Shown in pieces: positions 17,702-27,990 of a stretch of DNA of 64,000 nt. Origin of the DNA: Vibrio rhizosphaerae (GTDB lineage Bacteria; Pseudomonadota; Gammaproteobacteria; Enterobacterales; Vibrionaceae); NCBI RefSeq assembly GCF_024347095.1, contig NZ_AP024903.1, positions 3,224,001 to 3,288,000 on the forward strand. Reading direction: 5' to 3'. A program made the translations under genes and the position numbers. The notes under the pieces are model-generated. The model saw only the letters and a list, made by a program, of their open reading frames with translations. It was not told the DNA's origin and searched no databases. Each line of letters begins with the position of its first letter. Within the stretch, counting starts at the first letter, position 1.

Positions 17702-19294
17702 ATGAATAACGCTCGCCCCATTCGCCGTGCGCTTATCAGCGTATCAGACAAAACTGGTATTGTAGAATTTGCCAAAGCACTCGCTGACCGTGGCGTTGAC
17801 ATTCTGTCAACCGGTGGCACCGCACGCCTTTTAGCTGAACAAGGTATTTCTGTGACTGAAGTTTCCGACTATACCGGATTCCCTGAAATGATGGATGGTC
17901 GTGTCAAAACCCTTCACCCCAAAGTCCATGGCGGCGTATTAGGACGCCGGGGACAAGATGACGACATCATGGCTCAACATGGTATCCAGCCCATCGATAT
18001 GGTGGTTGTGAACTTGTATCCGTTTGCAGCTACCGTTGCCAAAGCAGACTGTTCGCTGGCTGACGCAGTTGAAAATATTGACATCGGCGGTCCGACTATG
18101 GTGCGTTCTGCCGCGAAAAACCATAAAGATGTGACGATTATCGTCAATGCCTCTGATTACCAACGCGTGATTACAGAAATGGATACAAACAGCGGTTCAC
18201 TGACGCTGGATACTCGCTTTGATCTTGCAATTGCAGCCTTTGAACATACTGCGGCTTACGACGGCATGATCGCTAACTACTTTGGCAAGATGGTTCCGTC
18301 TTACGGTGAGAACCAAGAAGGCGATGCCGATTCGAAATTCCCTCGCACATTCAATATGCAGTTCGAGAAAAAACAAGACATGCGTTACGGTGAGAACAGT
18401 CACCAGTCTGCCGCATTTTATGTTGAAAGTCAGCCGCAAGAAGCCTCTGTCGCGACAGCTCGCCAGATTCAGGGGAAAGCCCTCTCCTACAACAATATTG
18501 CCGATATAGATGCCGCGTTAGAGTGTGTGAAAGAATTCGCTGAACCCGCTTGTGTGATCGTCAAACACGCCAACCCATGCGGTGTTGCTTTAGGTGAGTC
18601 GATTCTTGAAGCCTATAACCGCGCTTATCAGACTGATCCAACCTCTGCGTTTGGCGGGATTATCGCCTTCAACCGTGAATTGGATGCAGCCACTGCACAA
18701 GCGATTGTCGAACGTCAGTTTGTGGAAGTCATTATTGCTCCGAGCGTAGCTGATGAAGCGATCGCTGTCGTCGCGGCGAAGAAAAATGTCCGCTTGCTGG
18801 TCTGTGGTCAATGGCAGGATAAAACCACCGGTTATGACTTTAAGCGCGTCAATGGCGGATTACTGGTTCAGGATCGAGATCAGGGTATGGTCAGTGTCGA
18901 TGATTTGAAAATTGTTTCAAAACGCCAGCCTTCAGAAGCTGAACTGAAAGATGCGTTGTTCTGCTGGAAAGTCGCTAAATATGTCAAATCAAATGCGATT
19001 GTCTACGCGAAAGGTGACATGACGATTGGCGTTGGGGCAGGCCAAATGAGCCGCGTTTATTCGGCGAAAATTGCCGGGATTAAGGCCGCAGATGAAAATC
19101 TGAAAGTGGCAGGAACCGTCATGGCTTCCGACGCCTTTTTCCCATTCCGGGATGGCATTGATGCTGCGGCAGAAGCAGGCGTCACTTGTGTGATTCAACC
19201 GGGTGGCTCGATGCGTGACGAGGAAGTCATTGCGGCTGCAGATGAACACGGTATGGCGATGGTCTTTACTGGTATGCGCCATTTCAGACACTAA
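17702..19294 (+). CDS. purH: Bifunctional AICAR transformylase / IMP cyclohydrolase
   Basis: 530 residues (529 in E. coli). It carries out the last two steps of IMP synthesis. The N-terminal MGS-like cyclohydrolase domain (about 1-200) starts [20 protein letters not shown] and has STGGTARLL and [10 protein letters not shown]. The C-terminal transformylase domain contains [14 protein letters not shown], the catalytic KHANPCG motif and [12 protein letters not shown]. The open frame extends to 17573, but the family start MNNARPIRR and the GAGGAAGAAGGAAG ribosome site fix ATG 17702. purD follows after 110 bp; both are probably under the PurR-like site upstream. Confidence 0.97.
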   Translation: MNNARPIRRALISVSDKTGIVEFAKALADRGVDILSTGGTARLLAEQGISVTEVSDYTGFPEMMDGRVKTLHPKVHGGVLGRRGQDDDIMAQHGIQPIDMVVVNLYPFAATVAKADCSLADAVENIDIGGPTMVRSAAKNHKDVTIIVNASDYQRVITEMDTNSGSLTLDTRFDLAIAAFEHTAAYDGMIANYFGKMVPSYGENQEGDADSKFPRTFNMQFEKKQDMRYGENSHQSAAFYVESQPQEASVATARQIQGKALSYNNIADIDAALECVKEFAEPACVIVKHANPCGVALGESILEAYNRAYQTDPTSAFGGIIAFNRELDAATAQAIVERQFVEVIIAPSVADEAIAVVAAKKNVRLLVCGQWQDKTTGYDFKRVNGGLLVQDRDQGMVSVDDLKIVSKRQPSEAELKDALFCWKVAKYVKSNAIVYAKGDMTIGVGAGQMSRVYSAKIAGIKAADENLKVAGTVMASDAFFPFRDGIDAAAEAGVTCVIQPGGSMRDEEVIAAADEHGMAMVFTGMRHFRH

Positions 19295-19404
19295 GTTAAA
19301 CGCTCAATCTTAGTCAGTGTTCGCAGCTCAGGGCACTGAACCTTTTATTCTAAACGTGTTGTCTTTGATTAAGGCAAACAACTTGAACACAGGAATTCAT
19401 CATT

Positions 19405-20691
19405 ATGAACGTACTTGTTATCGGTTCTGGTGGACGTGAACATGCACTCTCCTGGAAAGTCGCGCAAAACCCACAGGTTGAAACGATCTTTGTTGCGCCC
19501 GGTAATGCCGGCACTGCGCTGGAGAAAAAAGTCAAAAATGTCAGTATTGACGTTGAAGACATTGCCGGTTTAGTGACTTTCGCGCAGCAAAATGCGATCG
19601 ATTTAACCATTGTTGGCCCGGAAGCGCCGTTAGTCATCGGTGTCGTTGATGCCTTCCGTGCCGCCGGCCTGCCCATTTTTGGTCCGACAAAAGGGGCGGC
19701 ACAACTCGAAGGCTCCAAAGCTTTTACCAAAGACTTTCTGGCACGCCACCAGATTCCGACCGCCGATTATGCCAATTTCACCGAGATCGAGCCGGCTCTG
19801 GCTTATGTCCGGGAAAAAGGTGCACCAATCGTGGTAAAAGCCGATGGGCTTGCCGCCGGGAAAGGTGTGATCGTTGCCATGACGTTGCAAGAAGCTGAAG
19901 ATGCGATTCAGGACATGCTGGCTGGTAATGCCTTTGGCAATGCAGGAAGCCGGGTGGTGATCGAAGAGTTTCTGGAAGGCGAAGAAGCCAGCTTCATCGT
20001 GATGGTTGACGGTAAGAACGTCCTGCCAATGGCGACCAGTCAGGACCATAAACGGGTCGGCGATCAGGATACCGGGCCAAATACAGGTGGTATGGGCGCA
20101 TATTCTCCGGCCCCCGTCGTTACGCAAGACATTCATGACCGCATCATGGAACAGGTCATTTATCCGACGGTAGAAGGCATGGCCGCAGAAGGCCATCCAT
20201 ACACCGGATTTTTGTATGCCGGTCTGATGATCGACGGCCAAGGTAATCCCAAAGTGATCGAGTACAACTGCCGCTTTGGTGATCCGGAAACGCAGCCGAT
20301 CATGATGCGTCTTCAGTCAGATTTAGTTGAACTTTGCCAAATCGCAATTGCAGGTAACCTTGATCAAGCTGAGTCCAAATGGGACGAGCGCGCATCAATC
20401 GGGATTGTTTTAGCTGCGGGTGGCTACCCCGGTGATTACAACAAAGGTGATGTCATTTCAGGCTTACCACAAACCGACACCGAAGGTGAAAAAGTCTTCC
20501 ATGCCGGTACATGCGAAAAAGACGGTCAAGTGGTGACTCATGGCGGACGCGTCCTTTGTGCAACAGCATTAGGCAATACAGTCTTGGAAGCACAGCAACG
20601 TGCTTATGCCTTAGCCAAGCAGATTCAATGGGATGGCGTGTTCTACCGCAATGATATCGGTTACCGCGCCATTGCCCGGGAGCAAAAATAA
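19405..20691 (+). CDS. purD: Phosphoribosylamine-glycine ligase (GAR synthetase)
   Basis: 428 residues, near the E. coli length (429). It joins phosphoribosylamine to glycine with ATP, the second step of purine synthesis. The protein opens with NVLVIGSGGREHALSWK (N domain), the ATP-grasp domain has VVKADGLAAGKGVIVAM (about 138-154) and the family signature RFGDPETQP (about 290-298), and the C domain contains ERASIGIVLAAGGYPGDY. It is the second gene of purHD and is followed by a strong terminator. Confidence 0.97.
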   Translation: MNVLVIGSGGREHALSWKVAQNPQVETIFVAPGNAGTALEKKVKNVSIDVEDIAGLVTFAQQNAIDLTIVGPEAPLVIGVVDAFRAAGLPIFGPTKGAAQLEGSKAFTKDFLARHQIPTADYANFTEIEPALAYVREKGAPIVVKADGLAAGKGVIVAMTLQEAEDAIQDMLAGNAFGNAGSRVVIEEFLEGEEASFIVMVDGKNVLPMATSQDHKRVGDQDTGPNTGGMGAYSPAPVVTQDIHDRIMEQVIYPTVEGMAAEGHPYTGFLYAGLMIDGQGNPKVIEYNCRFGDPETQPIMMRLQSDLVELCQIAIAGNLDQAESKWDERASIGIVLAAGGYPGDYNKGDVISGLPQTDTEGEKVFHAGTCEKDGQVVTHGGRVLCATALGNTVLEAQQRAYALAKQIQWDGVFYRNDIGYRAIAREQK

Positions 20692-20714
20692 TCTCCCCGC
20701 TTGAGTGAATACAC

Positions 20715-20746
20715 AACCACCGCCCACAGAGGCGGTGGTTTTATTT
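20715..20746 (+). terminator. Intrinsic terminator of purHD
   Basis: AACCACCGCC (20715-20724), loop CACAGA, GGCGGTGGTT (20731-20740), then TTATTTT. A perfect 10-bp stem. Confidence 0.93.
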
Positions 20747-20750
20747 TGAT

Positions 20751-20780
20751 ATAAAAAAATCGGCCTGCTCAACAGACCGA
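20751..20780 (-). terminator. Intrinsic terminator of the chemoreceptor gene (minus strand)
   Basis: On the minus strand TCGGTCTG, loop TTGAG, CAGGCCGA, then seven T. It faces the purHD terminator tail to tail, about 45 bp after the chemoreceptor stop. Confidence 0.88.
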
Positions 20781-20823
20781 CTTGAGGGTTTAATTTCCGA
20801 AGCATTTAATGCCCGAAAGTCGC

Positions 20824-22491
20824 CTATACGCTAAATCGATCCACCAGTGATTTAAGCTCTTGCGTCTGATCCCGCAAATCACGACTGCCTTGACGGTTTT
20901 CATCCGTGACATCGGCCACTCGTAAACTTTGCTCAGAGATAATCACAACGCGTTCAGAAATATTCTGCCCCACCTGACTCTGCTCTTCGGTAGCAGTCGC
21001 AATCAAGGTGTTCATATCCATAATCATACTGACCGACTCAATAATTTCGGTCAACGCACGGCTGGCCTGATGCGCTTTTGCAACCGTATCTTCACTTTGA
21101 GAACGACTGTCCAGCATCGACTGAACCGCTTCCTGAGTGGCACCTTTCAATTGCTCAATGATGTGGTGAATATCACCGGTACTCTGTTGCGTCCGGCTGG
21201 CCAGTTTCCTCACTTCATCGGCAACCACCGCAAATCCCCGTCCTTGCTCACCGGCCCGGGCCGCTTCAATGGCAGCATTGAGCGCCAGTAAGTTGGTCTG
21301 CTCAGCAATATCCTGAATGACATCCAGTGAAGAGGAGATATTACTGACATTGCTTTCGAGCTTATCCATCACCTCATTTGCAGATTCCAGCTTCCGCGCT
21401 AAAACTGCGACAGAATCAACGGCGGAGTCGACAGTGGTCATCGCTTCTTTCGCTTTACCATCGGCAGACTGTGCAGCAGACGCAGCACTGGAAGCATTCT
21501 GAGAAATATCATGGGCAGTCGCCGTCATTTCTGTCACTGCAGTTGCAACCTGCTCAGTTTCTTCACGTTGTGTATTGGATAACCGATCGACCTGATTGGA
21601 ACGCTCAAGCATCCGTCCGCTTTCATCACTGATGACATCACTGCTCACTCTCAGCTGACGAATAATATTTTGGAGGTTTTCGACGAAGCGGTTGAAATTC
21701 TGGCTCAGCGAAGCATATTCAGGAATCGAATACACTTCCATCCGGGCCGTTAAATCAGCATCACCATTGGCAAACCGGGCAATCGACTGGTCAAATCGTT
21801 TTAATGGCACCAAAATACCGCGACTGAACAGAATGGTGAATATCGCCACAATGAACAACATTCCCCCGCCAATGGAAGCCATCCACACAAAGCTCCGCTT
21901 CATTTCCTGCTCGGATCTGGCCGCCATTTGCGATGTGAGCGCTTCCACATCATCAATATAAAAACCGATCCCGATGATCATATCCCACTGCGGTTCATAG
22001 ACAGAATAGCTCAGCTTTTCCGAAGCAACTTTCTCACCCGGTTTCGGGAAAAAGTAGCTCGAAAATCCTCCGCCATTCTTCGCTTGTTTGATCAAATTTT
22101 GAATCAGGAAGTTACCCTTGGTATCTTTCATGCCCCAGAAATTTTCACCAATGTCCTTACCGGTATCCCCTAAGAAAAAACGATTCCCTTTGCTGTCGTA
22201 TCCAAACACATACCCATTGTCACCAAAACGAATCCGAGAAAGTGTCTCAACCACATCTTGTCGGTCAGCATGACGCTCTTTGAGCGTCGTTAAAGAAGTA
22301 TCAATAATATCAATATATGCCTTGAGCTCAGACCGTTTCTGTTCAGTCAATCGTTGCTGAATCAACTGCTGTTGATGATGATTCAACTCAGACATTTGTT
22401 GATATGAAATAAAAATCATCCCAAACGTAATCAATAGCAAGGGAAGAATAGACAGTGCATATACACGCGATTTGATGGTTAATTTAGACAT
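20824..22491 (-). CDS. Methyl-accepting chemotaxis protein with periplasmic Cache domain
   Basis: 555 residues. Transmembrane helix (about 10-29), sCache_2 periplasmic domain ([19 protein letters not shown], then [20 protein letters not shown] and [15 protein letters not shown]), second transmembrane helix (about 203-225), HAMP domain, and the cytoplasmic signalling domain with [19 protein letters not shown] and [17 protein letters not shown]. It has the same layout as the receptor at 14326 but is clearly divergent in its sensor. The start has GAGGAAAG before it. The upstream 294 bp (22492-22785), shared with greB in the opposite direction, hold only promoters as far as can be seen. Confidence 0.94.
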   Translation of the reverse strand: MSKLTIKSRVYALSILPLLLITFGMIFISYQQMSELNHHQQQLIQQRLTEQKRSELKAYIDIIDTSLTTLKERHADRQDVVETLSRIRFGDNGYVFGYDSKGNRFFLGDTGKDIGENFWGMKDTKGNFLIQNLIKQAKNGGGFSSYFFPKPGEKVASEKLSYSVYEPQWDMIIGIGFYIDDVEALTSQMAARSEQEMKRSFVWMASIGGGMLFIVAIFTILFSRGILVPLKRFDQSIARFANGDADLTARMEVYSIPEYASLSQNFNRFVENLQNIIRQLRVSSDVISDESGRMLERSNQVDRLSNTQREETEQVATAVTEMTATAHDISQNASSAASAAQSADGKAKEAMTTVDSAVDSVAVLARKLESANEVMDKLESNVSNISSSLDVIQDIAEQTNLLALNAAIEAARAGEQGRGFAVVADEVRKLASRTQQSTGDIHHIIEQLKGATQEAVQSMLDSRSQSEDTVAKAHQASRALTEIIESVSMIMDMNTLIATATEEQSQVGQNISERVVIISEQSLRVADVTDENRQGSRDLRDQTQELKSLVDRFSV

Positions 22492-22785
22492 AGTGCTTTC
22501 CTCAGTATCCTTTCTGACAAAAGCCGATGACGTTGGAGGTTATTTTTATATGGATGTTATTTTTAAACGGATAGTACTACACCACATAAACAGAACATAT
22601 GAATATCTACTAATGTCCCCTCTTCTTCTGTAAAAACGTGTAACAAAAACACCAGAGAATCTGCATAGTTAAGGCGGAGTACGTCAAGCTTTCGTCATCT
22701 CAGATAAACAACCATTAACCTTTTTACGATTTTTCGCTAAGGTATAGCCCCATAAACGAACACTATCTGCGATGAATCACCACTG

Positions 22786-23265
22786 ATGAAAACCAACCTG
22801 ATAACCCGTGAAGGCTATAATCGCCTGAAACAAGAACTCGACTTTCTCTGGCAGAAAGAGCGCCCCGAGGTGACCCAAAAAGTGACTTGGGCGGCGAGTC
22901 TCGGGGATCGGAGTGAAAATGCAGATTACCAATACAACAAAAAACGCCTGCGGGAAATTGATCGGCGTGTCCGTTATCTGCGTAAACGGCTGGAACAAGT
23001 CAAAATCATTGATTACTCGCCCCAGCAGGACGGCAAGGTCTTTTTCGGAGCATGGGTCGAAATTGAAAATGATGACGGTGAGACACGCTGTTTTCGTATT
23101 GTTGGCCCGGATGAAATTTACGGGGATGCCAAAAATTACATTTCGATTGACTCACCAATGGCCCGGGCACTGCTCAAAAAAGAACCTGACGATGAATTCA
23201 CGGTAGAAACGCCTCAAGGGCCGAAAGCGTGGTTTATCAACCGCATCGAATATAGACAAGACTAA
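22786..23265 (+). CDS. greB: Transcription elongation factor GreB
   Basis: 159 residues (158 in E. coli). GreB enters the RNA polymerase secondary channel and stimulates cleavage of backtracked RNA. The N-terminal coiled coil (about 1-75) has the acidic tip SLGDRSENADYQYNKKRLRE, with the Asp and Glu pair that holds the catalytic metal, and the C-terminal FKBP-like domain has FRIVGPDEI and SPMARALLKK. The basic pattern and the length favour GreB over GreA. tex follows after 24 bp on the same strand, the usual greB-tex (yhgF) pair. Confidence 0.96.
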   Translation: MKTNLITREGYNRLKQELDFLWQKERPEVTQKVTWAASLGDRSENADYQYNKKRLREIDRRVRYLRKRLEQVKIIDYSPQQDGKVFFGAWVEIENDDGETRCFRIVGPDEIYGDAKNYISIDSPMARALLKKEPDDEFTVETPQGPKAWFINRIEYRQD

Positions 23266-23289
23266 CGACATCGAGAGAGAAATATACGG

Positions 23290-25599
23290 ATGAGCCAAGC
23301 TATCTGTCATACGATTGCTTCAGAGCTGAATGTACGCCCTGAACAAGTTATTGCCGCTGTTAACCTGATTGACGACGGCAGCACCGTCCCTTTTATCGCC
23401 CGTTACCGGAAAGAAGTCACGGGCGGGCTGGACGACACCCAACTACGGACACTGGACTCGCGGCTTTCCTATTTACGCGAAATGGATGACCGCCGTCAGA
23501 CCATTCTGAAATCGATTCAAGAGCAAGGCAAACTGACCCCCGAGCTAGAGCAGGATATTATTCAGGCGGACAGCAAAACCCGCTTGGAAGATCTCTACTT
23601 GCCTTACAAACCCAAACGCCGTACCAAAGGACAGATAGCCATTGAAGCCGGCTTGGCGCCGCTTGCCGATCAGCTCTGGGAACAGCCGCAAACCGAACCG
23701 GAACAAGCTGCACAAGCTTATCTGAATCCCGAGCAGGGTATCAATGATACGAAAGCGGCCTTAGATGGCGCTCGGGCGATTCTGATGGAACGGATCGCAG
23801 AAGATGCCAATCTTCTGGAAAAATTGCGCCAGTATTTACTCAAACATGCGGTGCTCGTCTCGACGCTAATCGACGGCAAAGCGCAAGAAGGAGAGAAATT
23901 CAAAGATTATTTTGAGCATCAGGAGCCAATCAGTAAAGTCCCTTCTCACCGTGCACTTGCCATGTTACGAGGCCGTAATGAAGGCATTTTATCACTGGCA
24001 CTCAATGCAGATCCGGAGCAAGAAGAAGGCCGTCGCGGCTCTTACTGCGAAACCCTGATCGCACAACATTACGGGCTGCATCTCAGTGACGCCCCGGCTG
24101 ATGCATGGCGTCAGCAAGTCATCAGCTGGGCATGGCGGATAAAAGTTTCCATGCATATGGAAACCGAACTGATGTCCGCCATGAAAGAGCGTGCTGAAAT
24201 CGAAGCGATTGATGTCTTCGCCACCAATCTGAAAGATCTGCTGATGGCTGCTCCCGCAGGGCCACGGGCGACCCTTGGGCTGGATCCCGGTTTGCGTACC
24301 GGCTGTAAAGTGGCCGTTGTCGATGCCACCGGCAAGGTACTGGCAACCACGGCTATTTATCCCCATCAGCCGCAAAAGCAGTATGAAAAATCCATTGAAA
24401 TCATTGACGGACTGGTGCGCAAATTCAATGTTGATTTGATTGCGATCGGCAACGGCACCGCTTCGCGTGAAACCGATCTGTTTGCCGCAGATCTGATCAA
24501 ACGGGGAAATCTCAAAGTGCAAAAAATTGTCGTCAGTGAAGCCGGCGCGTCAGTCTATTCTGCCTCTGAGCTGGCAGCCAAAGAATTTCCGGATATGGAC
24601 GTTTCACTACGTGGCGCAGTATCGATTGCCCGACGATTACAAGATCCACTGGCTGAGTTGGTTAAAATCGATCCGAAGTCGATCGGAGTCGGCCAGTACC
24701 AGCATGATGTCAATCAGTCACTCCTTGCGAAGCGTCTGGACGCGGTGGTAGAAGACTGTGTGAATGCCGTCGGCGTCGATGTCAACACCGCTTCTCCGGC
24801 CTTGCTTACTCGTGTTGCCGGGCTCTCTGCAACACTGGCAGATAACATCGTGGCTTTTCGGAACGAAAATGGCCGCTTTGAGAGCCGCACAACCCTGAAG
24901 AAAGTCCCCCGGCTCGGCCCCAAAGCATTCGAGCAGTGTGCTGGCTTTTTGAGAATAATGGACGGGAAAAACCCGCTGGATGCTTCAGCGGTTCACCCTG
25001 AGGCTTATCCGGTAGTTTCTGCCATTGCTAAGAGCAATCAGCAAGAGATGAAAGCGTTGATTGGCAATACCGAGTTTCTCAGAAGTCTCAATGCAAGAGA
25101 TTACACCGATGAGCATTTCGGATTGCCGACAGTCACCGACATTATCAAAGAACTCGATAAACCCGGCCGCGATCCCCGGCCTGAGTTTAAAACCGCGACG
25201 TTTGCTGATGACATTCATGAAATCGCTGATCTGGAGCCGGGCATGGTACTCGAAGGCGTCGTCTCCAATGTGGCCAACTTTGGCGCGTTTGTCGATATCG
25301 GTGTTCACCAAGACGGATTAGTCCACATCTCCGCCCTGACAGATCGGTTTGTATCTGATCCGCGCGAAGTGGTCAAAGCCGGTGATATCGTCAAGGTCAA
25401 AGTGATGGAAGTCGATGTGGCGAGAAAGAGAATCGGTCTGTCGATGCGCCTGTCAGATGAACCGGGCCAAACCAGTCGTGCAACCGCGCGCAATCAAACG
25501 GCGCGTCCGGCGCAAAAACCCCAGCGCCGTGATACGGCGGCACCTAATAATGCGATGGGGGGCGCTTTCGCGGCAGCTTTTGCCAAAGCGAAAAAGTAA
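23290..25599 (+). CDS. tex: RNA-binding transcription accessory protein Tex
   Basis: 769 residues. Tex (YhgF) is a conserved nucleic-acid-binding protein linked to transcription fidelity and RNA quality control. The domains in order are an N-terminal helical part ([17 protein letters not shown]), a YqgF-like RNase H fold ([19 protein letters not shown], about 330-348), helix-hairpin-helix motifs ([20 protein letters not shown]), and an S1 RNA-binding domain ([20 protein letters not shown], about 653-672), ending in a basic, low-complexity tail. It is cotranscribed with greB, 24 bp before it. Confidence 0.96.
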   Translation: MSQAICHTIASELNVRPEQVIAAVNLIDDGSTVPFIARYRKEVTGGLDDTQLRTLDSRLSYLREMDDRRQTILKSIQEQGKLTPELEQDIIQADSKTRLEDLYLPYKPKRRTKGQIAIEAGLAPLADQLWEQPQTEPEQAAQAYLNPEQGINDTKAALDGARAILMERIAEDANLLEKLRQYLLKHAVLVSTLIDGKAQEGEKFKDYFEHQEPISKVPSHRALAMLRGRNEGILSLALNADPEQEEGRRGSYCETLIAQHYGLHLSDAPADAWRQQVISWAWRIKVSMHMETELMSAMKERAEIEAIDVFATNLKDLLMAAPAGPRATLGLDPGLRTGCKVAVVDATGKVLATTAIYPHQPQKQYEKSIEIIDGLVRKFNVDLIAIGNGTASRETDLFAADLIKRGNLKVQKIVVSEAGASVYSASELAAKEFPDMDVSLRGAVSIARRLQDPLAELVKIDPKSIGVGQYQHDVNQSLLAKRLDAVVEDCVNAVGVDVNTASPALLTRVAGLSATLADNIVAFRNENGRFESRTTLKKVPRLGPKAFEQCAGFLRIMDGKNPLDASAVHPEAYPVVSAIAKSNQQEMKALIGNTEFLRSLNARDYTDEHFGLPTVTDIIKELDKPGRDPRPEFKTATFADDIHEIADLEPGMVLEGVVSNVANFGAFVDIGVHQDGLVHISALTDRFVSDPREVVKAGDIVKVKVMEVDVARKRIGLSMRLSDEPGQTSRATARNQTARPAQKPQRRDTAAPNNAMGGAFAAAFAKAKK

Positions 25600-25648
25600 T
25601 CGATTCTCTTGGGCTGGGAAACTTATTTTTCAGCAATTCATCTCTCTC

Positions 25649-25681
25649 ATAAAAAAACCCTCACTTCAGATGAAGTGAGGG
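25649..25681 (-). terminator. Intrinsic terminator (minus strand) after the hypothetical gene
   Basis: CCCTCACTTC (25658-25667) and GAAGTGAGGG (25672-25681) form a 10-bp perfect stem. On the minus strand it is followed by seven T, so it ends the minus-strand gene at 25723; on the plus strand it could also hinder tex read-through. Confidence 0.85.
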
Positions 25682-25722
25682 AGTTCATAGCAGCAATATG
25701 ACTTCCTCGGTGACACTGAGGT

Positions 25723-26199
25723 TTACAATATTGCGATTACCTCCGAAGGGGTGTTCGGAGCAATGGCATGACCATAATGATATTTTATGACCGTCCGCCT
25801 TCGCGCCATCTGTCCCTCGGTTATCGCTGCATCAATGATGTGTTTCGGTAACCGGAACCGTATTGTATAGCCTTTACCCTGATCTTTACTGTAGGTCGAT
25901 AAAGCTAACAATTTGAAAAGCCGCTCAAGCTCACTTTGTGCTTTTTCCTCATAGGAAGACACAACTTCTTGTTCCTGCTCAGAATCAATCTCATACTGAG
26001 GATGTTCTGCTGCATCCCAAGATGAGCGCTTGCGCTGCTTATCATCGGATTTCAACCGCCGCTCTGCGTTGGCTTTTTCCAGTTGTACGGTTGGTACGAC
26101 AGGCGCTCTGACACGATTGTCATGCTCTGCCTGTTCCGTCGGCACATTCACCGATGGGGCGATAAGTGGCACACTGATATTATTTGGTGACACAATCAT
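25723..26199 (-). CDS. Conserved hypothetical protein, Vibrio type
   Basis: 158 residues from ATG 26199, fixed by a full AAGGAGG ribosome site eight bases before it; the longer open frame to 26232 is unlikely. The first half is polar and low complexity (PVVPTVQLEKANAERRL, DDKQRKRSSWDAAEHPQYE), the middle is acidic and probably helical (SEQEQEVVSSYEEKAQSELE), and the end is a compact part with YTIRFRLPKHIIDAAI and ARRRTVIKYHYGHAI. There is no signal peptide or membrane helix. As I recall, vibrios carry this gene next to bioH, sometimes labelled a Lon-like protein, but no protease motif can be seen here. Function unknown. Confidence 0.7.
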   Translation of the reverse strand: MIVSPNNISVPLIAPSVNVPTEQAEHDNRVRAPVVPTVQLEKANAERRLKSDDKQRKRSSWDAAEHPQYEIDSEQEQEVVSSYEEKAQSELERLFKLLALSTYSKDQGKGYTIRFRLPKHIIDAAITEGQMARRRTVIKYHYGHAIAPNTPSEVIAIL

Positions 26200-26350
26200 T
26201 GCCGAAACCTCCTTCAGCATCGCCCGACCCATTCAATATTCAAACACCGAATGAGTTAGAACCTATATCGACCCAACCGTTCAAATATTTAACAACAAAC
26301 GCTGATATTTTAAACAATATGACAAAAAACTGACAATCGCCAAACTTCAG

Positions 26351-27142
26351 CTACTGTGCGAACCCGCGGATTTGCTGGCAAAACTGTTCTGTTTCGGTCA
26401 TAAATGGCGCGTGAGAAGACTGGGGAAAAATATAGCAATGACTGTCCGGTGCCATCTCGTCCAATTGTGCTGCAATCTGTACCGGTACCAACCCATCGAG
26501 CCGGCCGTAAAGGCGTAACACCGGAACGGGAATCCGGGCCATATGGTCACGCAAATCAACATGCGCGAGCATATTTAACCCCGCCATCAACGCTTGCGGC
26601 TGTGGTGCCGGACGAGAAAATACCATTTGTTTCAACTGTTTGACATCTTGCCGGGCCGTCGGGCTTCCCATCGCCTGCAGCGCCATAAAACGCTCAATCG
26701 TCAGTTGGAAATCATCGACCAGTTGTTCCGTAAACGCTGACAAAACTTGTGGCTGAATACCTCGCCACCCTTTTTCAGCCGCAAATTTAGGCGAGCTGGC
26801 CACCGTCACAAGCTGACTGACATAATCGGTATGATGCAGTGCAATATGCGTCGCCACCAACCCGCCGAGCGACCAGCCGACCCAAATCGCATCCTTCGGC
26901 GCTTGCCGGATCAGTAATTGAGCAATCTCTTCCAATGTGTCGGCATGAATACCGGCACTATGGCCATATCCCGGTAAATCAACAACATGAACGCGAAAAT
27001 TTTGTTTGAGAATATCAACGATATGATGCCAGACGCCCCCATTCATGCCCCAACCGTGGACCAATACCAGATCTTTTCCATGACCTTCAACCTGCCAGTA
27101 CAAAGATGCAACCCTGTTCACGTTATCTCCTACAAAACTCAT
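26351..27142 (-). CDS. bioH: Pimeloyl-ACP methyl ester esterase
   Basis: 263 residues. BioH removes the methyl group from pimeloyl-ACP methyl ester, completing the pimelate moiety of biotin. It is an alpha/beta hydrolase with the triad Ser91 (VGWSLGGLVA), Asp216 (YGRLDGLVP) and His244 (SSHAPF), plus the LVLVHGWGMNG oxyanion strand. The open frame runs on to 27253, over the comF start, but AAGGCGG seven bases before ATG 27142 and homologue lengths fix the start; a GTG nine codons later is also possible. It diverges from comF, the conserved bioH/comF (gntX) arrangement. Confidence 0.93.
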   Translation of the reverse strand: MSFVGDNVNRVASLYWQVEGHGKDLVLVHGWGMNGGVWHHIVDILKQNFRVHVVDLPGYGHSAGIHADTLEEIAQLLIRQAPKDAIWVGWSLGGLVATHIALHHTDYVSQLVTVASSPKFAAEKGWRGIQPQVLSAFTEQLVDDFQLTIERFMALQAMGSPTARQDVKQLKQMVFSRPAPQPQALMAGLNMLAHVDLRDHMARIPVPVLRLYGRLDGLVPVQIAAQLDEMAPDSHCYIFPQSSHAPFMTETEQFCQQIRGFAQ

Positions 27143-27205
27143 ACATTCGCCGCCTTGTTCATCCGTACAATATAACGCCTTTCTTAACCACCGGAGAAGT
27201 AACAT

Positions 27206-27907
27206 ATGCGATTGCAACGCATTCAACAGACTTTCCGTCGCCGTCTCCCTCAATTATGTGCACTCTGTGAGCTACCATTAACCGCCGGAGAACACCACTG
27301 GTGTGCCACCTGTCTGGCACACTTTCAACCCACGCCCCGTTGTACACGATGCGGCTTGTCGATGCCATTTTCAACCAGCCAATGCGGGAAGTGCCTTCAG
27401 TCTCCGCCGCTTTGGAACGCCCTTTATTGTCTTGGCGATTATGCCTATCCGCTGGCACCGATGATCCATCAAATAAAATATGGGCGACAGTTCTGGCTCA
27501 TGCCGCCTCTCGCGAGACTTTTGGCGCAAGTTATACCTTCTCCGGCCCCGCTATTACTGCCGGTTCCGCTGCACTGGCGACGTTACCTTTATCGCGGATT
27601 TAACCAGAGTGACTTACTGGCGCATCATCTCAGTCAGACACTGGCCGTCACCTATCAAAGCAAACTGTTGCAACGGGTTCGTGCAACACCACCGCAAGAA
27701 GGACTCCATAAACGAGAAAGAGAACGGAATCTGAGAAAAGCGTTTATGTTGCGCGAGCGCCCCACGGCAAAACACATTGCGATCATTGATGACGTCGTGA
27801 CAACGGGGAGTACCATCAGTCAATTATGCCAACTATTGCTTGAAGTTGGCGTCGAATACATTGATATTTATTGCTTATGCAGAACTCCTGAATATCACAA
27901 TCAATAA
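27206..27907 (+). CDS. comF: ComF/GntX-family phosphoribosyltransferase-like protein
   Basis: 233 residues. ComF proteins are needed for DNA uptake in naturally competent bacteria, and vibrios are competent. The N-terminal zinc-ribbon part has Cys pairs (LCALCELPL, CATCL, CTRCGL, CGKC), and the C-terminal part is a type I phosphoribosyltransferase domain with the PRPP loop HIAIIDDVVTTGSTI (about 190-204). GGAGAAG lies six bases before ATG 27206. It is divergent from bioH, 63 bp apart, and is followed by nfuA on the same strand after 83 bp. Confidence 0.92.
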   Translation: MRLQRIQQTFRRRLPQLCALCELPLTAGEHHWCATCLAHFQPTPRCTRCGLSMPFSTSQCGKCLQSPPLWNALYCLGDYAYPLAPMIHQIKYGRQFWLMPPLARLLAQVIPSPAPLLLPVPLHWRRYLYRGFNQSDLLAHHLSQTLAVTYQSKLLQRVRATPPQEGLHKRERERNLRKAFMLRERPTAKHIAIIDDVVTTGSTISQLCQLLLEVGVEYIDIYCLCRTPEYHNQ

Positions 27908-27990
27908 TTACCGTAAAAAGGATTGGATCTCTGATTTCTCAGGAGTAAAATGGTGAATTAATAGCCTACAAAATTACTCAGGTATTCGTC

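Noticed and set aside
22492..22785. A sigma-28 promoter for the chemoreceptor (GCCGATGA is present)
   Set aside because: The GCCGATGA element lies on the plus strand, pointing away from the chemoreceptor gene, and has no TAAA-type -35 at the right distance.
27143..27253. N-terminal extension of bioH over the comF start
   Set aside because: It would overlap comF by about 48 bp; a good ribosome site before ATG 27142 and the family length favour the shorter form.
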